From contig JAOUDT010000050.1 of the NCBI GenBank assembly GCA_029859145.1, positions 1-7,563 on the forward strand: 7,563 bases of DNA, read 5' to 3'. This DNA is from Dehalococcoidia bacterium (lineage in GTDB: Bacteria; Chloroflexota; Dehalococcoidia; GIF9; AB-539-J10). A program made the position numbers and the translations under genes. Position 1 is the first letter of the stretch. Every line of letters begins with the position of its first letter. Shown here piece by piece: positions 1 through 5,625 of this stretch. The notes beneath the pieces are model-generated. The model ran no database searches and was not told the origin of the DNA. It saw only the letters and a program-made list of their open reading frames with translations.

Positions 1-500
1 AGTTTCTCTGGTCCGGTCTCGTCCTTCCGCCAGGGATACACGCCCGCTGGCACGTCCTGCCCGATAAACAACCTCCTTCCGTCCGGTATACCCACTACCT
101 CCACTCCCATCATCTCCTGGGTCTCACGCTCGGTGAATATGGCTCCGGGAATAAGGTCGGTGATCGTTGGTATCCTCAGATCACCCTTGGGCAGTTTTAC
201 CCGCAGTCCCAAACTCAACTCCTCCAGGTGATGACCATAGTAAATTGTGAAGTGATAGATGAGCTCTACTTCAGCACCCAGGTCACTCGAAGAGATAATG
301 GCCAGGTGGGGGTATTTCTGGAGCTGACAGATATGCTCAACAGCGTCGCGAAAGGCGCTCTTTTTCACCTCGACCCACACGCTGCGGAACTTATTTTTCT
401 TAACGGCGACCTCACGCTCGTAGACCGAGCCAGTGACAAAGCCATCGCCAAGCTTTTGCCTGAAGCTATCGATGATTGCCTGCGGAGCAAGCTTCTCCAC
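1..500 (-). CDS. mbhK: Mbh hydrogenase 30-kDa-type subunit, MbhK / NuoC-like (3' end cut by window edge)
   Basis: This is the soluble 30-kDa-type subunit (NuoC / EchD / MbhK family), which sits beside the catalytic large subunit in the cytoplasmic arm of group 4 hydrogenases and complex I. I read an uninterrupted frame of 166 codons that runs off the left edge. The family signature appears near residues 118-146 as PGAIFTERETQEMMGVEVVG followed by IPDGRRLF, and the end reads YPWRKDE, where members of this family usually finish. The protein is therefore probably almost complete. There are no membrane segments and no cysteine cluster motif. The start is GTG at 500-498, sharing one base with the TAG stop of mbhJ (TAGTG) and preceded by AGGAGG at the right distance. 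Family assignment is firm; choosing MbhK over EchD-like names rests on the flanking Mrp-like genes. Whether it is separate from or fused to the large subunit cannot be seen. Confidence 0.88.
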   Translation of the reverse strand, partial: MEKLAPQAIIDSFRQKLGDGFVTGSVYEREVAVKKNKFRSVWVEVKKSAFRDAVEHICQLQKYPHLAIISSSDLGAEVELIYHFTIYYGHHLEELSLGLRVKLPKGDLRIPTITDLIPGAIFTERETQEMMGVEVVGIPDGRRLFIGQDVPAGVYPWRKDETGPEK

Positions 501-934
501 TAAGCCACCTCCTGCTTGGCCAATTTCTCCAGTTTCGCCCAGGCCATGACCACACCGTGAATAATGGCCTCTGGCCGCGGCGGGCACCCGGGGACATACA
601 CGTCCACTGGGATAATCTGGTCAATGGGTCCCACCAGGCTATAGGCTTCATGGAAGACGTCTCCTTCCGCGCCGCAGTTCCCTACCGCCATGACCACCTT
701 GGGGTCAGGGACCTGAGCGTAGATGCGTTTTACGCTGTCTTCCATGCTGCGTGCCACCGGTCCCGTGACCAGTAACACATCGGCATGGCGGGGCGACCCC
801 ACCAGCTTGATGCCAAAGCGTTCAACATCATAGCGGGGAGTGAGTACGGCCAGGATCTCTATATCGCAGCCATTGCAGGAGCCGGTATTCAGATGGTACA
901 CCCACAATGCCCGGTTGAACACTTTCAGATTCAT
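500..934 (-). CDS. mbhJ: Mbh hydrogenase small subunit, NuoB-like (MbhJ)
   Basis: Electron-transferring small subunit that carries the [4Fe-4S] cluster closest to the [NiFe] site, in the cytoplasmic arm. Four ligand cysteines are visible in the 144 residues: C20 and C23 in TGSCNGCDIE, C87 in GNCGAEG and C117 in PGCPPRPE. The CxxC spacing of the first pair is the hydrogenase form (Mbh, Ech, Hyc); true complex I NuoB has adjacent cysteines. There are no transmembrane segments. The start is ATG at 934-932 with a GAGAG element upstream; the stop shares one base with the GTG of mbhK. Neighbouring mbhE- and mbhI-like genes, plus hypAB upstream, favour a real hydrogenase over the related sulfur-reducing Mbs/Mbx complex, but the decisive nickel ligands are in the large subunit outside the window. 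Confidence 0.92.
   Translation of the reverse strand: MNLKVFNRALWVYHLNTGSCNGCDIEILAVLTPRYDVERFGIKLVGSPRHADVLLVTGPVARSMEDSVKRIYAQVPDPKVVMAVGNCGAEGDVFHEAYSLVGPIDQIIPVDVYVPGCPPRPEAIIHGVVMAWAKLEKLAKQEVA
508..513 (-). promoter_or_regulatory. Ribosome binding site deciding the GTG start of mbhK
   Basis: A full AGGAGG lies seven bases upstream of the GTG at 500-498, inside the last codons of mbhJ. It supports the GTG start and coupled translation of mbhJ and mbhK. Confidence 0.75.
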
Positions 935-967
935 CGCTCTACTCTCAATCTATTCCTTACTATACTA

Positions 968-1306
968 TTAGCCTGCCACCACCAGTATCAGAATAGCTAT
1001 GGCCAATACGCCGACAAGCCACAGAAGATAGTCATTCACTATTCCTGTGTGGGGCTTCATCATGCCACTGTAAAGCTCTTTCAGTGACTCAAAAAAGCCC
1101 CAGTATATGTTTTCCGACTTCACATGCCGCTGTTCCTCAGGAGGAACCCTGGCGCCAGAAAGGAAGATATCGGTCTGGGCCGTCCCTTTTTTGTAGCCTT
1201 TCTGACCGCGGTTGCGCCAGACGAGGACCATCACCCCAATAACGACCAGCACAACAATCCAGATCAGGGGAGCCCAGACAGCATATCCGTAACCTATAAC
1301 CGACAA
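968..1306 (-). CDS. mbhI: Mbh subunit I, small membrane linker protein (MbhI-like)
   Basis: A 112-residue membrane protein with two hydrophobic segments, about residues 11-30 and 90-111, separated by a polar stretch. That stretch contains FLSGARVPPEEQRHVKSENI and, further on, YWGFFESLKELY, then HTGIVNDYLLW just before the second helix. This pattern and its place between the MrpD-like and small-subunit genes match MbhI, which in the archaeal Mbh complex connects the antiporter-like module with the hydrogenase module. The start is TTG at 1306-1304, chosen because AAGGAG lies eight bases upstream and the next in-frame Met (residue 26) would cut off most of helix one. It ends in tandem stops (TAATAG). 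The gene is separated by 25 bases from mbhH and 33 bases from mbhJ, the widest gaps in this operon. Its role is inferred from the archaeal complex. Confidence 0.8.
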   Translation of the reverse strand: MSVIGYGYAVWAPLIWIVVLVVIGVMVLVWRNRGQKGYKKGTAQTDIFLSGARVPPEEQRHVKSENIYWGFFESLKELYSGMMKPHTGIVNDYLLWLVGVLAIAILILVVAG

Positions 1307-1314
1307 ATTGCCAT

Positions 1315-1320
1315 CTCCTT
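1315..1320 (-). promoter_or_regulatory. Ribosome binding site deciding the TTG start of mbhI
   Basis: AAGGAG followed by eight bases and then TTG. An ATG at 1313-1311 is out of frame with mbhI and reaches a stop after six codons, so TTG at 1306 is the supported start. Confidence 0.7.
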
Positions 1321-1331
1321 CCTACCTATTT

Positions 1332-2906
1332 TCATGGCACCGCCCCCATCACAGCATTGATATACCCTGCCTGGTCAATCAACGCATTCGTCGCCGGCGC
1401 GACAATGGTATTTACTATTAGCCCCGGGAAGATGCCGAAGAATATGATGAATGCTGCCAGAATGCTCATCCCGATAATCATGGATTTAGGCACTTCCTTG
1501 ACTTTTTTATAGGCCGGCAACTCTGGCCCAGTGAAGGCGGCATAGAATACTTTGGTGAAGGAAGCCAGCGTTACCAGTGAAACGAACATGGCAATGACTG
1601 AGAGTACAGGACTGAACTTCAACACAGTTTCATAGATTAGCAGCTTGGAGGCAAACCCGTTGAAAGGTGGAATGCCCGAAATGGCTAGTGCCCCAATAAC
1701 ATAGAAGGCCGCGGTCCACTTCATGTTGCGAGCCAGTCCGCCCATCTTATTCGTGTCCCTCGTCCCGATGCGGAAGAATATCGCCTCCGCTGTCATAAAG
1801 AGCAGCGCTTTATAAAAGACGTGGTTGATGATGTGAAAAATGCCCCCGTTCATAGCGTCGCGGCCATAATTGGCTAGTGCCGCCGGGTTAGTAATCACGG
1901 CCAGGCCCACCCCCACGCCCAGGAGCATGTAACCCCCCTGTGATATGGCATGGTAGGCCATCATGCGCTTGATATCAGTCTGGTGGACAGCCATCATGAC
2001 ACCTATGAACATGCTTAGCACGCCCACAATGATGACTATCCAGCCAATAGTTGTGGTATTAATGAGTCCCCCATACAAAGTGAAGGTCACCCTGTAAAGG
2101 GCATACATGGACGTGTAGCTGGCAGCAAGAATCATAGGCGTGGTCCCCGCTGGTGCCACCGTATATGTGTCCGGTGCCCACATGTGCAGCGGAACACCGG
2201 CTAGCTTCATCACCAAGGCAATGGCCAGCAATCCCAGCGCTATCATATCCAGCGTGGTGTGCTGCATAAAGTGAGCTATGGCTGCGATGCTGAGAACGTT
2301 GTACTGGGCATAGAGTATGCCAATGGCAAAGAGCACCAGAAGGGCACTTATCGCCGAAATGACGATGTACTTGAAACCGCCCTCTACAGCATCAGCCCTA
2401 TTGGTGCGGTAAGCAGCAAGTGCAGCGCCGGCAATAGATGCTATTTCCAGGAATACGAAAAGGTTGAACATGTCGCCAGTGAACGCCAAGCCCATCATCC
2501 CGGCGTAGAGGAGAAACATGAGGGAATAGAAACGGGCTTGTCCGGTCTGCCCCTTCATGAAGTGCAGTGAATATATCAAAGAAGCCAGGGCGACTATCGT
2601 GATGACCAAGCCCATGAAGATGGACATGCCATCCACCTCAAATATAATTCGCACCGGCACCGTGTAGCCATGGGGGATGGCCAGCTCAGCCGCTGTAGCA
2701 CCGAAGGTGTAGACACGGATTCCAACGGCATGAACATCTCTGGCCAGGATGGCTACCAGGAAAACAATCAGGCCAAGAATGGCCAGACTAAATACGTTCC
2801 TGCCTCTGTCTCCGCCCCGGCTGAGGCTGATCAGCGGGATGGCAAAGGCCGCCACCAGCGGCAGGGCCACAATCAAAATCGGAGCATTGGTGACCAGAAA
2901 ATCCAA
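1332..2906 (-). CDS. mbhH: Mbh antiporter-like subunit H (MrpD / NuoL-N-M family)
   Basis: Large polytopic membrane subunit of the proton-translocating transporter family shared by MrpA/MrpD and complex I NuoL/M/N; 524 residues with about 14 hydrophobic segments. Hallmark charged residues are visible: Glu154 in LFVFLEIAS (TM5 glutamate), Lys234 in LVMKLAGVPLHMWAPD (TM7 lysine), His319 in MMAYHAISQGGYM, His358/His362 and Lys366 in FHIINHVFYKALLFM, and Lys421 in GFASKLLIYE. In this family these form the ion path through the membrane. It is a single MrpD-like copy, as in Mbh; the related Mbs/Mbx complex has two. The start is TTG at 2906-2904 with AAAGGA eight bases upstream; the next Met is at residue 94, so a later start would delete the first membrane helices. 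It begins five bases after mbhG. Which ion is moved cannot be read from sequence. Confidence 0.93.
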   Translation of the reverse strand: MDFLVTNAPILIVALPLVAAFAIPLISLSRGGDRGRNVFSLAILGLIVFLVAILARDVHAVGIRVYTFGATAAELAIPHGYTVPVRIIFEVDGMSIFMGLVITIVALASLIYSLHFMKGQTGQARFYSLMFLLYAGMMGLAFTGDMFNLFVFLEIASIAGAALAAYRTNRADAVEGGFKYIVISAISALLVLFAIGILYAQYNVLSIAAIAHFMQHTTLDMIALGLLAIALVMKLAGVPLHMWAPDTYTVAPAGTTPMILAASYTSMYALYRVTFTLYGGLINTTTIGWIVIIVGVLSMFIGVMMAVHQTDIKRMMAYHAISQGGYMLLGVGVGLAVITNPAALANYGRDAMNGGIFHIINHVFYKALLFMTAEAIFFRIGTRDTNKMGGLARNMKWTAAFYVIGALAISGIPPFNGFASKLLIYETVLKFSPVLSVIAMFVSLVTLASFTKVFYAAFTGPELPAYKKVKEVPKSMIIGMSILAAFIIFFGIFPGLIVNTIVAPATNALIDQAGYINAVMGAVP

Positions 2907-2911
2907 ACTCT

Positions 2912-3265
2912 CTATCCTTTCAGTTTCCGGGATTTCTCGGAGTCAATATCTCCGGTATTGCGATAAGTATGTATCACCATGGTTAGCATCAAGGCCAACA
3001 CCGCCACGTTAATGACGATACTCGTGAGGGTGAGTGCCTGAGGCACGGACAGGACCATTGGTCCCGGTGGCACATCGGTATAAATGGGGGCGTTTCCTCC
3101 CGTCCGGTAGCCCAGCGCCACGATAAACAGATTAACTCCCGACGCCATCATGGCAATGCCCATAATGAGCTTAATCAGATTCTTCCTGAATATGACTATA
3201 TAGAACGCTACCGCCAACAGCAGCGCCGATGCTACAAAGGGAAAATTGTCAGCAATATTCTCCAT
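2912..3265 (-). CDS. mbhG: Mbh subunit G (MrpC / NuoK-like)
   Basis: A 117-residue membrane protein of the MrpC/NuoK family with three hydrophobic helices (about residues 10-26, 31-51 and 77-100). Family marks are LIMGIAMMASGVNLFIVALG in helix two and VPQALTLTSIVI at the start of helix three, equivalent to the PQALVLTAIVI block of MrpC. It packs next to the MrpD-like subunit in the membrane module. ATG at 3265-3263 shares one base with the TAA stop of mbhF (TAATG), so translation is probably coupled. It ends with a TAG five bases before the mbhH start. The C-terminal tail is short and basic (SRKLKG). Confidence 0.92.
   Translation of the reverse strand: MENIADNFPFVASALLLAVAFYIVIFRKNLIKLIMGIAMMASGVNLFIVALGYRTGGNAPIYTDVPPGPMVLSVPQALTLTSIVINVAVLALMLTMVIHTYRNTGDIDSEKSRKLKG
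2915..2920 (-). promoter_or_regulatory. Ribosome binding site deciding the TTG start of mbhH
   Basis: AAAGGA overlaps the last codons of mbhG, eight bases before TTG at 2906. It supports a TTG start for the largest gene of the operon and coupling to mbhG. Confidence 0.65.
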
Positions 3266-3726
3266 TATTCTTCCATCTCCTCACCGCGGGCGAACAGTGC
3301 GATAGCCAAAACTACTGCCGAAAGGCCGGCTATCACCTTGAGGCCCACAGCAAAGTTCATCAAGGGAATGAAGCCTCCTGTCCAGAAATCTCCTGAGTTG
3401 GGACCGGTAGGAGGAATCCTGCCGAAGATGGGTGAGCCCACAAGGAAGTTATAGAAAAAGACGGTGCCCAAACCGGCAAAACCCAGGATGGCAAAGATCA
3501 AGGCCCCTGTACTTTCCATTATTGACAAAACGCGCTCACGCACCGATTTTTTGAGGTCCTGAGAGCTGAAGGCTACCAGCAGCATGACCACGCCGGAAAC
3601 CACGACAGCACCACCCTGAAAGCCTCCTCCTGGAGTGAGATGGCCGTGAGCAATAACATACAGTCCGAAGATGAGGATAAACAGGACAAGCTGGTTGGCC
3701 ACAGTGCGTACAATCTTGGACAGCAT
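3265..3726 (-). CDS. mbhF: Mbh subunit F (MrpB-like, MnhB domain)
   Basis: A 153-residue membrane protein with four hydrophobic helices. The MrpB/MnhB signature GHLTPGGGFQGG lies at about residues 28-39, right after helix one. A loop with PPTGPNSGDFWTGGFIP precedes the last helix, which carries NFAVGLKVIAGLSAVVL. In Mrp antiporters MrpB is a required membrane subunit; in Mbh it is part of the ion-translocating module. ATG at 3726-3724 overlaps the mbhE stop by one base (TGATG). The C-terminus is acidic (GEEMEE) and its codons supply a GAGGAG element for mbhG. Confidence 0.92.
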   Translation of the reverse strand: MLSKIVRTVANQLVLFILIFGLYVIAHGHLTPGGGFQGGAVVVSGVVMLLVAFSSQDLKKSVRERVLSIMESTGALIFAILGFAGLGTVFFYNFLVGSPIFGRIPPTGPNSGDFWTGGFIPLMNFAVGLKVIAGLSAVVLAIALFARGEEMEE

Positions 3727-4007
3727 CAGGAACCACCCTCCTTGCGTTTCTGTGCTCGCAACAAAAGCAGCACTCCGGTCACCGCAGTGAACAGTATCGT
3801 GGCTTCGCCCAGAGTATCCAGCCCACGGTAGTCAAAGACCACCGATGCTACCACGCTATTGCTTCCGGTCTGGTTCTGGGCATTCTCAATTATGTAATCG
3901 TCCATGTCAGTCGGATACGGGGCGCCGAATGGGTGGACAAGCAGCATTCCGCTAACCAGGAAGGCTGCCAGAACAAGCAACAGAATCAGCCCTATAGCTC
4001 GCCTCAT
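3726..4007 (-). CDS. mbhE: Mbh subunit E (equivalent to part of the MrpA C-terminus)
   Basis: A 93-residue protein with two membrane helices (about residues 5-24 and 66-84). Between them is a polar loop with HPFGAPYPTDMDDYIIENA, followed by VVASVVFDYRGLDTLGEATI. That second block is the conserved piece found near the end of MrpA and in stand-alone MbhE, where the aspartate and glutamate lie at the entry to the last helix. In Mrp antiporters this segment is fused to the large MrpA protein; in Mbh it is a separate gene, as here. ATG at 4007-4005 follows the mbhD stop by three bases. The stop overlaps mbhF by one base. Its presence supports Mbh-type architecture. Confidence 0.88.
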   Translation of the reverse strand: MRRAIGLILLLVLAAFLVSGMLLVHPFGAPYPTDMDDYIIENAQNQTGSNSVVASVVFDYRGLDTLGEATILFTAVTGVLLLLRAQKRKEGGS

Positions 4008-4010
4008 TAC

Positions 4011-4250
4011 TTACTCCATGCGCTTGGTCGCTCTGATGGTAATGACAAAGATAGCCGCGGTCACAGCTGCCCCGATCCCTGCTTCAGCAATGGCCACATC
4101 CGGTGCCTTCAGAAGGTAGAACTCAAAAGCCAATAACAGGCTCAGTACAGCCAGTGTCACCACCGAATATAGAAGATCCCTAAATACAGCGACAAGGATG
4201 GCACAGACAACTAGTGCCGCTGGTATAATGATATGCAGAACGTCAATCAT
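4011..4250 (-). CDS. mbhD: Mbh subunit D (DUF4040 / MrpA C-terminal-like)
   Basis: A 79-residue membrane protein of about three hydrophobic helices. It ends with the DUF4040/MnhB-related signature LKAPDVAIAEAGIGAAVTAA, in which the PDVA-x-AEA acidic residues are typical. I place the start at ATG 4250-4248 (MIDVLHIII), because GGAAGGG lies seven bases upstream and the longer frame upstream simply overlaps mbhC in another frame and is not membrane-like. The gene overlaps the end of mbhC by eight bases, so the two are probably coupled. Together with mbhE it replaces the C-terminal part of MrpA that is fused in classic Mrp antiporters. Confidence 0.9.
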   Translation of the reverse strand: MIDVLHIIIPAALVVCAILVAVFRDLLYSVVTLAVLSLLLAFEFYLLKAPDVAIAEAGIGAAVTAAIFVITIRATKRME

Positions 4251-4605
4251 TCTTTTTCCCTTCCAGGTCATCCACCACCGCCCTGGCCGGCTTTTCTCCG
4301 CTGCGATGCGCCGCACGGGCCATGGCATGAGCGCCGGTGGCATTGGTGACCAGCAGCGCCACCAGCGCCAGGATCGAGTGAATACACATTATAGACTGAC
4401 GAAGATCCCCGCCCATTGCCCAGATCCCCGCAGACTGCACAATGACCGCCAAGATGAGAAAGATGGACCCGAAGGTGGTGCATTTGGTAGTGGCGTGCAT
4501 TCTGGTGTACACGTCGGGAAAACGGTGGAGACCGAAAGCGCCCACAAAATTGAAGAAAAGTCCAATCCCTATGAACACGTAGCTTAATGTGTTCAGTGCA
4601 GCCAC
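4243..4605 (-). CDS. mbhC: Mbh subunit C (MrpG-like)
   Basis: A 120-residue MrpG/MnhG family protein with three hydrophobic helices. The family block GAFGLHRFPDVYTRMHATTK (about residues 23-42) and the following CTTFGSIFLILA are clear. The C-terminal tail after the last helix is polar and charged (VDDLEGKKND) and presumably cytoplasmic. The start is GTG at 4605-4603, sharing one base with the TAG stop of mbhB (TAGTG); a run of G residues about ten bases upstream is the only Shine-Dalgarno-like element, so reinitiation from mbhB probably matters. The tail overlaps mbhD by eight bases. In Mrp antiporters, MrpE, F and G form one flank of the membrane complex. Confidence 0.92.
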   Translation of the reverse strand: MAALNTLSYVFIGIGLFFNFVGAFGLHRFPDVYTRMHATTKCTTFGSIFLILAVIVQSAGIWAMGGDLRQSIMCIHSILALVALLVTNATGAHAMARAAHRSGEKPARAVVDDLEGKKND

Positions 4606-4862
4606 TAGAATTTGTCCCCCTGAATGTATTTAGCTACATAGAGCGTCATGACGAATGAAAGCAAAGCATACACAATGGCCACATCAATGAAAATCACATG
4701 ATTGAACATCATACCCACAACGACCAAGCCGGTCACTACAATGGTGTTGGCGGTGTCAAAAGCCACCAGCCTCGTCGGTGCCCCCGGCCCAATGAAGACG
4801 CGCACCATAATGATGATAAGGCACACCGCCAAGGCTATGATTACCGGAAACCAGTCGATCAT
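4605..4862 (-). CDS. mbhB: Mbh subunit B (MrpF-like)
   Basis: An 85-residue MrpF/MnhF family protein with three membrane helices covering nearly the whole chain. Family marks are RVFIGPGAPTRLVAFDTANT around residues 21-40, including the conserved Asp of the AFDT motif, and FIDVAIVYALLSFV in helix three. It belongs to the E-F-G part of the Mrp-like module. ATG at 4862-4860 overlaps the end of mbhA by four bases (ATGA), a standard coupling arrangement. The stop shares a base with the GTG of mbhC. Length is usual for the family. Confidence 0.93.
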   Translation of the reverse strand: MIDWFPVIIALAVCLIIIMVRVFIGPGAPTRLVAFDTANTIVVTGLVVVGMMFNHVIFIDVAIVYALLSFVMTLYVAKYIQGDKF

Positions 4863-5371
4863 CCGGCGATCCTCTTCGCCCAGTCAGGAAAACTCCCGCA
4901 TATCGGATGGTAGTCTCTGGGCATGTCCTTGAGCACCTCCGGGTCAACATTTATCCAGTGCACATATAGTTCATTGGTTTTCTGGTCGACATCCACACTC
5001 AGTGTTCCCGGTGTCAGAGTGATTGAATTGGCCAGAAGGGTAAGCGACATGTCGTTCTTCAGGTTGGGATTTATCTTTACGATAGCCGGATTAATCCGCC
5101 CGGTGATGACGCGGTAGGCCACGTCGATGTTGGCCTTGGCCATCGCAAAGAAAAAAGGAAACAGGTAGACGAGGAAGGTAAACCACCGTTTCGGGTTGAG
5201 CATGCGCAGGTCTTTACCGATGAAGCGATTTCTGAGCAGGGCACCGGCCAACACGGCGAACACTGCCCCGACGATGAGCTCTTCTCGACTCCATAGACCA
5301 GCGTCGCCGCTGCCAATGGTCAGAAGGAGATAAACCGAGTAGCCAACCGCCGCTGTAACTATGAACTTCAT
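4859..5371 (-). CDS. mbhA: Mbh subunit A (MrpE-like), first gene of the hydrogenase operon
   Basis: A 170-residue MrpE/MnhE family protein: two or three N-terminal helices (about residues 4-22, 31-47 and 63-82) followed by a soluble alpha/beta domain. Diagnostic blocks are NPKRWFTFLVYLFPFF, INPAIVKINPNLKNDMSLTL, and LANSITLTPGTLSVDVD with LYVHWINV. Length is normal for the family. The start is ATG at 5371-5369 with a modest GGAATAAGG element just upstream. It is the first gene after a 246-base spacer holding a promoter, so it probably opens the operon. The downstream gene overlaps by four bases. Confidence 0.93.
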   Translation of the reverse strand: MKFIVTAAVGYSVYLLLTIGSGDAGLWSREELIVGAVFAVLAGALLRNRFIGKDLRMLNPKRWFTFLVYLFPFFFAMAKANIDVAYRVITGRINPAIVKINPNLKNDMSLTLLANSITLTPGTLSVDVDQKTNELYVHWINVDPEVLKDMPRDYHPICGSFPDWAKRIAG

Positions 5372-5409
5372 GCCTTATTCCGCAAATGGCTTTGCTACAA
5401 ATGAGGGCT

Positions 5410-5441
5410 CCTATCAGATCTAGCTACGTAGCTGTAATAGG
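5410..5441 (-). repeat. Palindrome nested in an inverted repeat in the mbh leader
   Basis: AGCTACGTAGCT (5422-5433) is a perfect 12-base palindrome. It is flanked by the inverted pair CCTAT (5437-5441 on the transcribed strand) and ATAGG (5410-5414). It lies between the predicted start of transcription and mbhA, so it could be an operator or a leader hairpin. A 12-base palindrome is expected about twice by chance in a window of this size, so only the position is suggestive. Confidence 0.35.
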
Positions 5442-5477
5442 TTGCTTTGCCCATAATCTTGTGCAGGTTGTTAAATA

Positions 5478-5507
5478 CTTATAGACTATCAGGATAGAGA
5501 CTGTCAA
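5478..5507 (-). promoter_or_regulatory. Sigma70-like promoter for the mbh operon
   Basis: A perfect -35 TTGACA (5507-5502) and a -10 TATAAG (5483-5478, five of six matches to TATAAT) are separated by 18 bases. Transcription would start near 5470, leaving a leader of about 100 bases before mbhA. The spacer itself contains the dyad CTATC-CT-GATAG (5497-5486). Position ahead of the operon and near-consensus boxes make this the best promoter in the window. It also argues for a bacterial rather than an archaeal host. Confidence 0.68.
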
Positions 5508-5510
5508 GAC

Positions 5511-5543
5511 CCTGCCGTCTCTTCTACCCTCAGACGGAGGCAG
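5511..5543 (-). other. Stem-loop just upstream of the mbh promoter
   Basis: CCGTCT (5537-5532) and AGACGG (5520-5515) form a perfect six-base stem around an 11-base loop, and can be lengthened by CTGC/GCAG with a small bulge. No run of T follows, so it is not a classic intrinsic terminator. It lies four bases from the -35 box, so a regulator site is equally possible. Confidence 0.4.
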
Positions 5544-5580
5544 AATGTCAACTATCTGCCCCGGCATCGCTTGAGTTCGT

Positions 5581-5625
5581 CAAGATGATGATCCTTACTA
5601 GGCATGCAAAATCTTCATCATCTTG
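5581..5625 (-). other. Stem-loop across the end of hypB
   Basis: CAAGATGATGA (5625-5615) and TCATCATCTTG (5591-5581) are perfect 11-base inverted arms with a 23-base loop that contains GCATGC. One arm includes the tandem TGATGA stop of hypB. No T-run follows, so factor-independent termination is doubtful; a 3'-end stabilising hairpin or a read-through regulator fits better. The downstream arm can also pair in a smaller hairpin, CTTGA-N5-TCAAG (5584-5570), which would compete with it. Confidence 0.5.

Noticed and set aside
228..1087. Plus-strand open frames at 228-503, 476-775 and 785-1087
   Set aside because: They lie antisense to mbhK, mbhJ and mbhI, which have clear family motifs; the plus-strand translations show no recognisable domain and no good ribosome sites.
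4251..4343. Longer start for mbhD at 4343
   Set aside because: The extra residues are polar and arginine/tryptophan-rich, and overlap mbhC out of frame; the ATG at 4250 has a good ribosome site and starts directly with a membrane helix.
5539..5570. A second TTGACA-like box at 5550-5555 (minus strand) as another mbh promoter
   Set aside because: The bases 17 positions downstream (GGTAGA) match the -10 consensus poorly; the TTGACA/TATAAG pair at 5507-5478 is far better.
5372..5617. Intrinsic terminator between hypB and mbhA
   Set aside because: Stem-loops exist but none is followed by a run of T on the transcribed strand, so none was called a terminator.
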